Assembly: GCA_025345505.1 (NCBI GenBank)
Contig: JANVCC010000130.1
Coordinates: 8,444,522 to 8,508,521 of the forward strand
Reading direction: 5' to 3'
DNA length: 64,000 bases
Origin: Todiramphus chloris collaris
Lineage: Eukaryota > Chordata > Aves > Coraciiformes > Alcedinidae
The notes below the pieces were generated by a model. The model saw nothing but the letters and a program-made list of their open reading frames with translations. It did not search any database and was not told the origin of the DNA. The position numbers were made by a program, and so were the translations under genes. Shown here one piece after another: positions 23,073 to 34,862 of this stretch. Numbering within the stretch: the first letter of the stretch is position 1; every line of letters starts with the position of its first letter.

Positions 23073-25307
23073 CAAAGGAAGTTCAGGGATGGGGCTTCTC
23101 AGTGCCCCAACCCCAGCTGTAGGAGTGTGTGTGCCGTGCATTAGAGGGAGGAGTCTGGCTCCTCTGCAGCAGATCTTTTAGGTGTTTTCCAAAGCGCCCG
23201 TGGGGAGATGGCAGGGACTAACAAACATGCCCACGGTTTGAGAAGCATCCCCATAGGTGTAATTGCAGGTGGGTGCAGCCAGACTCTGCCCTGCCTGTGG
23301 GCAGTGGCTGTCCCTGTGTGGTGCCCATGAGATGCCACCTCCAAGCCCTGAGCGTCCCTGCAAGTGACAGCTCTGGAGCCAGGAAAGACCTGGCTGCTGG
23401 CTGAACCCCGGTGGATAGTGCTACAGCACACGGGAGCCTCTTGGCTGCTTATGCAGTCATGCTTAAAATGAAGAAACAGCCAGCAACCAGTGCAGCTTTA
23501 GTGGCCAGCAAACCCTGACCCGGCACTTCCTGAAGCCGAGCTGCCTGCTTAATAAGGAAATCCAAAGTCTCAACTTGAGACACATTCTCTCCTACAGACA
23601 GATTCATCTTCAGATTTATCATATGGAATTCTTCACTTGGAAATGCCTATTTAATTATGTGCCAGCAGAGCCTCAAACCCTGTCTCGAGGATGCAGTGAC
23701 TTTGTAGTGGACCAGAGCAGAGCTTGGCTTTAAGAGGGCTTCATTCTAAGGGTCTGTTGTGTTTCCACCTGTTAAACCCAGCAAGAAGAGTTTTGGTTCA
23801 GTCGAACAGGCTGCAGCCTGAGCTAAACCTTATTTAGTTCCTCACATGTTAATAAAAATTTTCACTGAAAACCGTAATAGGCCTTTGCACTTAGATGGGT
23901 CTTTGATTTGAAGATTCCAAAGCTCTTTTTAATAAGAATAGCTGATTATGATATGCTGATTATGGTTATTAGATTAGATCAAAAGGGGTTAAGGATCTCT
24001 GTTTTGTTTGAGAGACAGAACAGAACTATCCCAAACGTACAGGAAGTACATTCATTGACTAGAAAATGAATTTTATGAGCCGTTATAAATAACTTGATAA
24101 TTATTTTTTTGTTAAAATTAATTAAAAATCTCATACTTTATGGAATGTTAACATCTATGTTTGTCTTGTCCCAAATCATCTTAACAGAATATTAGAGACA
24201 CATTAAACTTACATATAGTTAAAGTTAATTGAAATCTTGCTCGTAGACTCTATGTAAAGAAATTAGGATCTAATTAAGCTAAGTTGTTAAGGATTTCTGT
24301 GTCTAGATGCTGTGGTTTTCAGGGTCTGTGACAGACTCAAGTCACTTGGAGGAGCAGACAATGGAGCCCAAGTAGTTGCCATGTTTCCTCTGTGGCTTAT
24401 AGAGCACAGAGGGACGGTGGACTACAGGAATCCCGTGGTGCTGGGATTGTCCTTCCCCTGATGGAAGATGTCTCTGTTGGCAGGGGTATGCCAGGGCCCA
24501 GAAACCCACTGTTGCTTGGGGATGGCAGCCCTGTGTCTGGGCTGCAGCCACTGCAGCAATGGAGCCTGAAGTACAGAGACACTGAGACTCAGCTGAGCTC
24601 CCTCTGCACCCCTTGCTGTAGTGCTAGGCCCATTTATAGAACCCTTAGATGAAAACACTGATCAAAGGTGAAAAGCCAGCTGGCGTGCTTTGGGTGTGTG
24701 ACACCACAGCAATACAGTGAACATGTCCTAAAATAGATTAAATTAGGAGGAGAAATGTAGTGCTGGTACTTTGGTAGTCCAGGTCATCAGGCCATTTTAT
24801 GTATCAAAAGGTAGGGTTCTCTTTGGTTTACCTATACAGCTTCTTATATATGATTTTAAAAAATCAATAAAATTAAAACAAGCACATTAAGAAAATTGCT
24901 GAGCGAAGCATCAAGTGGTGTTGCAGTTAAAAGTATCAGTTACTTATTGGTTAAAATAGGATGATATCAAACAGCAGAAATCCAGGACATTCGTAGCTGA
25001 GTTTATGCGTAAAAGAAAGCAACTGCATTAAGGTAAGAAATGAAGAGATAAGGCACCCAAGTGTTCTTACTTCAGCCCTGGAGAGATACCACAAAGTGAA
25101 AAATCAAGGATGTTGCATTTTACCAACAATTTAAATTTCATCTGGGACCGTAAAGACTGATGTCACTTGTCCACACTGAACCGTAATCATTGCATCTGGC
25201 CACTGACTTCCCTAATATTTTCGTTTGACCTGATGAGGAATCTGATACCTGACTACAGCTTTTCATATGTCTTAGAAGTCACTGGGAGGGTGTTGATGTG
25301 TCAACCT

Positions 25308-25520
25308 AGACAGAGACAGAAAGGAGATGGGATGAAATTACAGAGGAACGTTAGAAAGGGAAGGGAGGTGTGTGTTAAGAAAGGAGTGAAAGATGATGAT
25401 AACCCAGAGCACTACAAGGCAGAGAAAAGCATGTAGGGAAGAGGAGGGGATTTGCAGCAGAGATGGGGTAGCGGGACAGTTAGGAGGAAAGGTGGCGAGA
25501 TAGATAGCTGGAGAGGGTAG
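25308..25520. repeat. Purine-rich tract
   Basis: The + strand is strongly biased to A and G over about 210 bp (blocks such as GGAAGGGAGG, GAAGAGGAGGGG), broken by occasional pyrimidines. There is no coding interpretation; frames on both strands are composition-driven. Confidence 0.65.
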
Positions 25521-28500
25521 GTTGACAGCTATAAAGGGAAAGGTGGTATATTTTATTAAACTAGAGATATTTCCATGCATTGGATATGCATCTCAGCTCT
25601 CTAGGTAGACAGGCCTCAGTTAAAAGAAAAGAAGAATGGGATCTTGGACTCTGATAAAATGTGTCCCATCCTTTGGCAACTGAGCATTTGGCAGGATAGG
25701 CTCTTTGAAGGGGCGTATCACTGCTGTTTGAGGCATAGCTTTCTGGCTCTACTGCTAATGGCCAGGGGAAAAGGGAGATGAATGATCCTGTAGCCTAGCC
25801 GAGTGCAGCAGAAGTGAATCCTGACCCTAGTGCATCGCTTCCCACTACAGTGAGAATTTTCTGGATTGTTCTTACTGCATACACACGAGCACTCCATGAC
25901 TGCAGAGAAAAGGGGTTTTTACCTATCAAAAGGTGCTTTTTCCATCTATCACAAGTGTTTTTACGGTATCCGTCTCCTGCTCTGTGCCAGGCTGAGGCGT
26001 GTGTTTTGATATGCAAACGTGGCAGACCTGCCTACAGTCTTTTCGTTACCTTTCAGTATTTCATACTGCAGGATGAGATCAAAGAGTTTAACTGAATTAG
26101 GAATCTCCTACCACAGCTTATCGGAAACGTGCGACTGTTAGCAATGCGCAGTGGGCCTTTCTCTCCATTTGTTTCCCCTCCTATGCATATGTACCCATCA
26201 CAACTTCAAACACTGCATCAGATCTGGAGAGACCCATTAGGAAGAGAGAAAACCAACCAATACAGGCGAACTGAAAACCTCCTTAAAAGTGAGAAAATGT
26301 GCTACAAGGATTTCAGATCCCAGATCAATTGAATCACTCATGGGTAGGCACAAAAATGAAACCATATGACATCTCAGAAACAAAATATTTGAGAATTAAT
26401 TGCATTTTTACTTGCCTGTCAAAGCTTGGCTTCCAAGTTTAGCCTTCTCATTCTCGCCAGTGATATTATTAGACCTCTGCCACTGCTCGGCTGCCACACT
26501 GATGGACAGAGCTATTGAAATAAAGGGCTTCCTGGCTGGAAAGGCAAAGTGAATAAAACAGCATGGTGGACAGGCTGCAGGTGGGTTTTGAAATTTTTTC
26601 AGCAAAATGAACAATTTATTTTGGAACAGCCAAGAGAATTTTAGCTGAATTGAGATGCTTTGATTGTCTTAACCCTTTTGTATCCTTTCTCCTTTTCTTT
26701 TTAATGAAAGTGCAATTTTTAAAAATGCCATTTGAAATGAACAGTCAGAAATTTTATTATAAGAAAATGATTATGTGAGACATTTTGGGGGTTTTATATG
26801 GAACATATGGACAGTTTTTAAGTGATACTTAGATTTCCCACATCTCAAAAGCAGTCAGAAACCAGAATTGAGCAGATAACTACACAGACACCTTATTACA
26901 CTGCTTTTGGGGTGCTGTGCTGGCATGGAGCTGCAGGCGCCAGCTGCCCTTCAAGGAGGACAGTATCCAGGCAGGCCTGCCATGGCCAGGCAGGTCTGAT
27001 GGCTAACCAAGAGCAAGGTCTGGATTGAGATTTGGGGTGTCCTGGGCCAGACCTAGGTCTGGCTGTGATGTGGTGAGGCTGTAGCACTCATGGGGCTGGG
27101 GCTGTCACCCTGGCTCAAAGCAGCTCCCAAGGGCAGGGATGAATGTTGGTGGGCATCTCCCTGCTCACCACCACCACCAGTGGGACTGTTTCTGAAATAA
27201 TCATGAAGGTTTAACATAGCACCTTGTCTTCCTCTAGTTCTTAAAGAAGTTTTTCATCACGAAGGGCAAGAGATAGTATATCTGGCCCAAGGGGGAATTT
27301 AGCCCCAGCCAGTCCTGACTTGCATGCTACCATCCTGGGGGCATGGCTGAGCCCTGCACCAACAAGAGCAGCTTCTAGGCTCCTCTGGTACCATGCAAGG
27401 GGGAATGGACCACCTGCTGCATGTATGTGCATGTCTCCCTAAGCAGCACCACAGCACCTGGGCTGTGTGAGGAAAATGTCAAGGTTGTTTGGGATCAGCT
27501 TCCACCTCGTGTTAAAGGCATCTCTGATCTACATTGGTATCACAGACTTGGCCCTCAGGGTGAATGCACAAAGAAAGGCATGTAGAATGGTGAACTTTCT
27601 GACTTCCACGTGAAGCCACTGGACCATTACCCAGTGAAAGAAGCAGGATAGCTGTGCCTTCCACAAAGAAGAGTCCCTTGGGTGGAGACGTTACAGCACC
27701 ACGCATCCTACATTGGTATTTCTAGCCTTGGAAGCTTATTAGAACTCTCTTTTGGGGCACAGAACTAAAGCATGTGTTTTATGGAGCAGGTATTTTGATC
27801 ATTTAGCTATCTGGTCATTTCAGTATGCTTGTAAGTAAACTTTATATGGAGCTCATTGAAGTTGCTGTAGATTTCCACTAAGTCAAGGATCTGACTGAGT
27901 ACAAGGGATATTTCTTTTTTCTCAGTAAAACTTGAGAGTCACTTTCATGGCAAATTCTTCTAGCTCATGGGGTGGTTTTGTGTAGCTTCTGTCAAACATG
28001 GTATTTATTAGGGTTGTGCACAAGTGTCTAAAGTTGTGAACACATTGCGTACGTATATTTGTCACATTCAGGTTGCAAAACATTTATAACTGTCACCTCT
28101 TTCCCCATGTCTCTTTTTGTACATCTCCAAACACAAAACCAACCTTGCTCTTGGCTGATTGATGAGATAGGTAGGGTAAAGTCAGATAGCATCCTTCGTC
28201 CTCATGCTGTGCAGCCTGCAGACTTCAGGGACTGTGTGCACAGGGACTTGGATTTCTGGGTTGGTGGGTATATGGCAGTGACCATAGAGCAGTCCCCTGC
28301 TTGGGGTGGCAGCTCAAAAATGTGTAGTGTGAAGGAATGCCACCAGGGTCTGGTGGTGGTGTTGAGGGAGTTGTTTCTTGGGTTTAGGTGATCTTAGATA
28401 ATTTTGTAGAACACATAGTGGTATCCTCAGGAATGGGGGCCCTTCTATCCTGTGAACCACGTAAGCACCACTCCCTTCACCAACCTCAAGCCACATCTCA

Positions 28501-31500
28501 CTGCCTTGCACCAACCACTCTGTTGGGCCCTGGAGCTGTAGGCAGAGTGCTGCCTGCAGGACTTTGCGGTATTAGCAGCACTCACTGTTCTCCTTAGCAA
28601 AGATCAAGGGGTGCTTTCTGTGAAAAGGGAACAGGTCCCATGAGACCACATACAGCTGCAAGATTTTTCATCCTTCTACCCTGTCAGCCAGTACAATTTC
28701 CATCACAGATGGTCATTTCTCAGAAAACCTCCCACAGCTGCACTGGTTTGGGGTAGGCTTTTGTAATGACAGCAGCAGGAGGGCTAACGCTTGCCACAGA
28801 AAAATCTGCCACTAACCAGTGCTTCCACTGCAGATGCCATGGGGGGAGCCCGGGCAAGGATAGGTCTTTCCTGACAAAGCTTGGATAGCAGCACAGCTCA
28901 TTAGGGGCCTTGGGAAGTCAGAGAAGCAAACGAGCTCCTCGGGGGGTGGGAAGTGAGTGCTGGACCAGTGAGGCCCTCTTCAAAACTGGGAATGAGCTGA
29001 CTTGTTCATCCGAAGCTTTCTCCTCATCTACGGGCTATTCTATGTCACCAGCATTGCTAGAACAAGGCAGGGTCTTGCTCTGTGCTGTGCTGTGTGTGGA
29101 AACCCTACGTGCTTGCAGAACCGTGGCCAAATAATGACTAAGTCTCACTCTTTTTGTCTGATGAGACCAGGTAGTCTCACATGCCAAATTGGATCCTACC
29201 AGTTATTTTAGATGAAGCAAAGTATTGCCAGAAACAGTCAGAGACAAATATGGTGTACTCTGGCATTGGAAGCAACCTCATGCTGTTTCCTGAGGTCTGA
29301 CAGGTGAATGAGTTCGGACCAAGCATGCCATGGTATAATCCAGCATGCTGTCTGTAATGAGTCCTGGACATCTTGCACCTCTGACCCCTATCATCTTCCC
29401 AGTCCCATCAAGCATAACCCCTTACAAATATCATGCTGGCAGCAGTCATCTGTATCCTGCAATCACATGAAACACCCACGCACGGTCCAGCCTTGGCTAC
29501 AGTCCCCCCTCTATCGAGTGACATACTTCGGAAAGGTCTTAGGCTTCACGCTCCCCATGAATGTGGTTAATAGAGTGATCCAGCAGCTACCCTGCTATTA
29601 TTTCTTCATCACAAAAAAAACACTTCAGGGAAAATGTTTCCAAAATAGCAAATCTGACTTTTTCATCAATCTTACTGTTCCTAGCCTGTGCAACGACCCA
29701 GCTTTCTGAAGTTGTTCTTTCAGTGTCAGCCTACCTACGTCAGCAGTTGCTGACCAGTGGCTTCCACTACCCTTGCTTAGGGAGCATTCTGCAGTTTGTG
29801 ACAGCTCTTTTGGGTCCACATTTGGCTCTGTGCTTCTGGAGATGGGAAGAGCATGCCCCATTGCCTCTCAGTTGCAAGCTAGGGTGTGCTTATTTCAGTG
29901 CTTGTGCTGCCTCCCGGCCTGGTCTGCCCAGAGGACCCACATTGTCATAAGGAAAATTCAAATAAACCATTATATTTAAATGGTAATTTTGCATCACTGG
30001 TTAGCCGTGTACGACAACTATACCACTACTGCAGCTGATTCTTTACATACACTTAAACAGCGACTACACTCCCACTTTTTCCAAAAGATCAGTAAACCAT
30101 GGTAAAAGCCCCAGTCCTCTGATTTCAGCAAAAAAAAAAAAAAGTGATTTCAGTGTTGCTGAAATGGGGATCAGAAAGAAAGGGAGTTATCACAGCACTA
30201 CATACCTCACCCCATTGCAATAACTGTGCCAGAAGCAGAAACCAGACAAAGGAAAGGACAGGATTGTCTTTCTAATGGTGGCCGTTAATTAACCACCTGA
30301 ACAAAGCACTAAGCGCAACATTGTTCTTATCTTCCTCTTGTCGCGTGACGACTGGAACACTTTCTGGAAGTTAGTTTTTAGCTGAATATTACGGGATTCA
30401 ATATAGAGATAATTTGGGGAAGATGTCTGGTGCGTGACACACGTGCTGAGTAGCTGAGCCAATCTGTGAACTGTCAGTGGTGGTTTGTGCAGAGATACCT
30501 TGAAAAGTAAATTCAAAGACACACTCCACAAAACAGTGTTAGAAAACAGTTACTTCCCTACGACCAATCGCATTGGCGGAAATATTGATGATTTCTTGTT
30601 AGAGCAACTGCCGCGTCCTGTGACATCTGATGTTAACCAGATAGTTTGCACAGATTGAATGCCACGTCCCATTTCCCTTCTGCTAGGAAAGACTTTCCCT
30701 GAATTTGCCGCGTGAAAAGAATCTGTTGGGAGGCAGCTCAGGCTAGACTGGGCTTAATGGGTGCCTTAGGCTTTTTTTTCCAGTGCATATTTGCTGGGGT
30801 ACATCCAGCTGTGGATGTGCTTTTCCTTTTTGCTGTACATAACATCTGTGCAGTGGGCTTTTGTTTGGCTGGTTGGCAGTTTTCTCTTCCTTCCCCCAAG
30901 CTGCTTTGGCTGCTCACCCAGCTTTTTACCAAATTGCAAATTTATATTCCTTCTGCTTTCTGCAGGCCCATATGTAGAACTGTCAAAATGTCACTGGCAT
31001 CAATTGCGAAAGGTTAGTGCCGCATTATAGTCAGCGAGCTTATTAACAGGGAAATGATTGGGTTTTGGAGAGGGAGAGGGAAGGACAAATGGGAATCCAT
31101 TTTCCAGGCACTTGCTTCTTCTAGTCAACATTTCCTCGTGTCATCTGTATATTTTCAGAAAGTGGTTGCCATCTGCAGAGGAAAAAAAAATAATAGCTAG
31201 AGACCCCAGAAAGAATGAGGCTGTTCCTTGTGAGATCTCAGCAAGCTGGGAGAAGGGAGGGGGAGATGGAGAGGCAATAAGAACAAGCTGGCCAAATTTA
31301 TTTTGGTGTGGAGTGACAGCAGATGTTCGTCTTCACTGACTCAGTGACTAGAGACAGGATCATGCTGCAAAAATTGGGTTTGATGGGAACCCAGTGTGAA
31401 ACTGGGAGAGTGTGGGTCTTGCTTCCATGATTTTAGCTTGGCCCAAGAAATGGTCATGACACTCAGTTGCTCTCCCCAGGTTTACAAGCAGCTGTATACA

Positions 31501-31698
31501 GATGACAGCTACTGTTTTACTTATTTCCATCTCTGTGCTTTTTCAGATTTTATCAGAAAGTATTCAAAGTCACCCCTGAAAAAATGCCCATATCCAAGGT
31601 TTTTATCTGTCCAAGGCATTTTTAGGGCTCCTGGTACCATCATTGCAGAGAACCTAGCTCCCAATCTTTAATGTATAATCAAAACAACCCAGTAAAAT

Positions 31699-31785
31699 GA
31701 GATTATCCCAGTTTATGAGAACTGAGGCACAGAAAGCCTGACTTTTGTCATGCAAATTTGTGAGGCAGCAGAGATTAGTATCTGC
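31699..31785 (-). repeat. MIR-like ancient SINE relic
   Basis: The + strand shows GATTATCCCAGTTTATGAGA then ACTGAGGCACAGAAAG, matching the complement of the MIR 3' half (tATtATCCCcaTTTtAcAGAtgaggAAACTGAGGCaCAGAgAGg). The following part is eroded. Identification rests on this co-linear pair of blocks. Confidence 0.5.
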
Positions 31786-32740
31786 ATCTTTATAGAATAT
31801 CTGCTAGTACTGCATCACTGAACTATTTTTCTCATGCCTCACTTTTTCCTTTTGGCTTTTCCACCTTGTCTCTTAAAGTCAGCCTAATGTCCAGCTGGAA
31901 GCACTGGAACCGTCAATTAGAGAGGCAGGAGGTGAAGTGCTCAGACCCTGTCAAAAAGTTAAATCTGGTTGTGTTGTTACTCTTCAAAAAGAGCCAAAGC
32001 AATGTGTAGGTGCTTGTCCTTTGGGTTTGTATGGAGCTGCTATTTCACAGGAACCCTGCCCAGCTTTTGGACTCTTGCTTGCAGCCAGTGCCAGTCTGAC
32101 CTAGATTCAGACCAGTGACCTAAAGGTGAAAGCCACCAGAGTCCATAGCTGAGCCTCTGGGGCACCAACCCTCCTTCACTTCTGCTCATTATTCCATTTT
32201 TGACATGGCAGAAAAGGCCCTTGAGGTGGCTGGTAGTATACTGCTGGGGGTAGTATGTGTCTGACCTTTTCTGTAGCAATGAGCTTGAAACTGAGGTGGA
32301 AAAAAAAAAAAAGAGTAAATATTCATAATCGGGTTGTCCTAGGGATTCTTCACTGGTGATGAAGCCCATTGTGCCCTGGAATTAGAGCGAGTACCATGCG
32401 CAGTGGCTCTTTATTGCTCCCTGAATGCTGCTAGTAGGTGAAATTTCATTCCACCACTTGCGATAAAATCCAAGAAATGGGGATTCCACAGCAGACACAG
32501 CCAGGGACAGGCCCCTCTCTCACATGCCAGGAACTTCCCTGCTAGCCTTCTGCCTGTCCCTCTGTATACAAGTCGATGGCCAACCTATGGGATGCGGAGC
32601 CCTGGCTCATGGCAAAGCTGAGCCTCAGAGTGGTCACTTCAGGTAGAGAGGAGTCAAGGATGAGAAGGTGAGGGCAGGAGGTAGGGAGAACTTGCACACA
32701 ACATGGGGATATTACTTTTACTAATTTCTAGCTTTCCACT

Positions 32741-33439
32741 TCACTGTGTGCGCATTGGGGATTTCAGCTCTCCCCTGCTGAGAAGGCTGCTCTTGCTTTT
32801 TCTTGTTCTTGCTGCTTTTGCTGCAGGAGAGGAGTTAGCACAGTGCAAAACGCCAGAACCAAATCTCATCTGAGGTTTCTGGGTTTGTGAAGCGCTGTGC
32901 GCAGCCCCAGGCGCCAACACACAAGATGAGAGCATGATGTGAAATGTGAATTTACATGTGGACCTCACTCCACACATGTGGACCAAACCCTCTGAGCAGA
33001 GCATCCCCAGTGGCTCCACTGACTCCTTGTTTGTGAGGTCTCCTTCTGTGACACCCTGGTTAACCCCGCACGTAACAGCTGTGCGTAGGTGCCTTTGGGG
33101 GGATGCATGGTCCTGTTTTCTAGATGGTGCTCTGAAGGTACAGAGGTGTCTAAAAAAAACTGCAGAAGGGCCGATTCTCCAGCTGGGACAGGGGCCCTGG
33201 CAATGACCCCAGCAAGGTGGACATTTCAGTGGAAATGTGCAGCCCCTTGGGCACAGGCACCATGTCACTAGGACCAGGCAGAAGATGACTCTCTCGGCCT
33301 CATTCCTGGCAACAGGCTGGACCACCTCCCTGCAGAATATCTGAGCACCTGGGCTTTGGGCAATTAAGCAGCCTCCCCCCCGCCTCCTCGTGCCAAGCAG
33401 AATTTTAATGTACTTCCAATTTCTCTTTTTAGCATGCAC
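32741..33439 (-). other. Unassigned 232-codon open frame
   Basis: This is the longest open frame outside the LINE copies. It starts at an ATG near 33439 on the complementary strand and runs to 32741. The translation is rich in C, R and S, without a signal peptide, transmembrane segment or motif I recognise. A frame of 86 codons is open on the + strand within it. GC is higher here than in flanking DNA, which lengthens chance frames. I do not call a gene; it is recorded because of its length. Confidence 0.15.
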
Positions 33440-34814
33440 AAAGAAAAAAAAAATTAATAATCATCTATAAGAGACGTTCTTTTCAGACAAATGGAGAAGC
33501 ATTCAATGCTGATATATATTTTCCCCCACTTTTAAATGGTATCTATTTAAATGCAGATTTTCTAGTTTCCTATGCGCAGATTGGAAGAAACGCCTTTCAA
33601 TTTAAATGTTAATAGAAGAGTAAACTTAAAAATCAAAATTCTTCCATAAGGCAGAGTGTTTTCTCACAGCTTTGAATGTCTTTCTATGCTTCCTCCCTCC
33701 TTCTCCCCCATCCTCCTTTCTCTCTTCCCAGCCCCCAGCTCAGCCTAACTTGCAATAACAGTCTTTTTTTTAAAATAAGAATACACCTTTCAGAGTTCCT
33801 GAATTAAAATGTTTAATGCTGGGGGTCTGTAGAAGTATGTTTGAGCAGAGTGCTGGGGCACTGATCAAGCAGAGATGTCATCTTTCCACCTCCAGCCTTT
33901 TTCATGCTGCCCATTTATTAAACCTGCTGCTCTGAATGATTTATGATGGATTCTCAGGGTTGTGCTGCATAATATTGCACCAGTGGTTGGGGCACGAGCT
34001 GAAAGGGAATTAAAAAAACTTTGGAATAGTGTTTGAGTTTCTCCTGGATGTGAGCAAGGCTTTGGGGCTGGGCTGGGCTGGGCAGCAGAGGAGAGCAGTC
34101 AAATGCAGAGGGAAGAAGGTGAAACAGTCTCGCCCTTTCTGTATGACCCCTCCTGCTCCTCCTGTGGTCCATTCCTGCAGACCTCCAAATTCCTTTATCT
34201 TCAGGAGGAGCTTAGGGTACATCTGCACTTTACAAAAGACCCCTTAACATTGCTTGATACTGGAGGTTTTACATACAATTATGGTTCTTGCTTTCTGTCA
34301 CACTCCATTTGTCATCTTTAATACAAACTTTTCTTTCATTTTCCTCCTCTCTCTCTTCCATTTTCCATCTGTTTTTCTCCTCCCTTCTCTCCTCACTGAA
34401 AGAAGGGAGAAAAAAAAGTTGCTGTTTTTAATTCTCTTTCCTTTTGGCCCTGATGAGCCCTGTCCGCCTCTGCAAAAAGTGGTTCAAGAGATGCTAACTA
34501 AAGATTAAATTTTAATAAACTTCTGTGTACTTAGTGGACACGTAGCTACTGTGACGGTGTCTGGCATATAAAAAGCAAAGTCTAACATGGCAGAATCCGC
34601 TCACTCTGCAAGGAGACTTTTGTAAGCTGGACAATAAAGCCACCACTAAATATAATAGGATATAGGGCTTTCTGTGCCCAGATTATTTTCACACAAGTGT
34701 TACTATACTCTGTACATCCTTATTATCTGGATGCCTGTGAAGGAAAAGTGATGAACTGGCTTCCACATCACCCCTGGGAGACAGGAGAAAGTCTGGTTTT
34801 TAGAGGAAAGCTTT

Positions 34815-34862
34815 GAAGCACCTAATCCTCCCATTGATTTCAGGGAAAGCAGAGCTCACTGG
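34815..34862. repeat. Possible ancient amniote repeat relic
   Basis: AAGCACCTAATCCTCCCATT followed by GATTTCAGGGAAAGC resembles the 'aggCACCTAAaTCCCATTGA-ttTCAatGGgA' motif that recurs in sauropsid introns. The family name is uncertain. Confidence 0.3.

Larger units (their letters stand above)
18241..32740. other. TMEM178B: Intronic sequence with GC-rich patches
   Basis: No exon or named gene was identified. Contents: G-rich tracts at 18275-18300 and 23038-23072, a GC-richer zone at 22.85-23.4 kb, a purine-rich tract at 25308-25520, AT-rich sequence with several TTAATTA/AATTAA sites at 24.05-24.3 kb, GC-richer segments at 24.3-24.65 and 26.9-27.5 kb, and a MIR-like relic at about 31699-31785. 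The many 60-110 codon open frames overlap one another and show no domain. Confidence 0.55.

Noticed and set aside
22866-23144. Proline/serine-rich frames in the GC-rich patch
   Set aside because: Composition-driven overlapping frames without domain or consistent codon signal.
32075-32145. Possible tRNA-derived SINE scrap (GATTCAGACCAGTGACCT)
   Set aside because: Only a single box-B-like word is seen, with no second promoter box or SINE tail.
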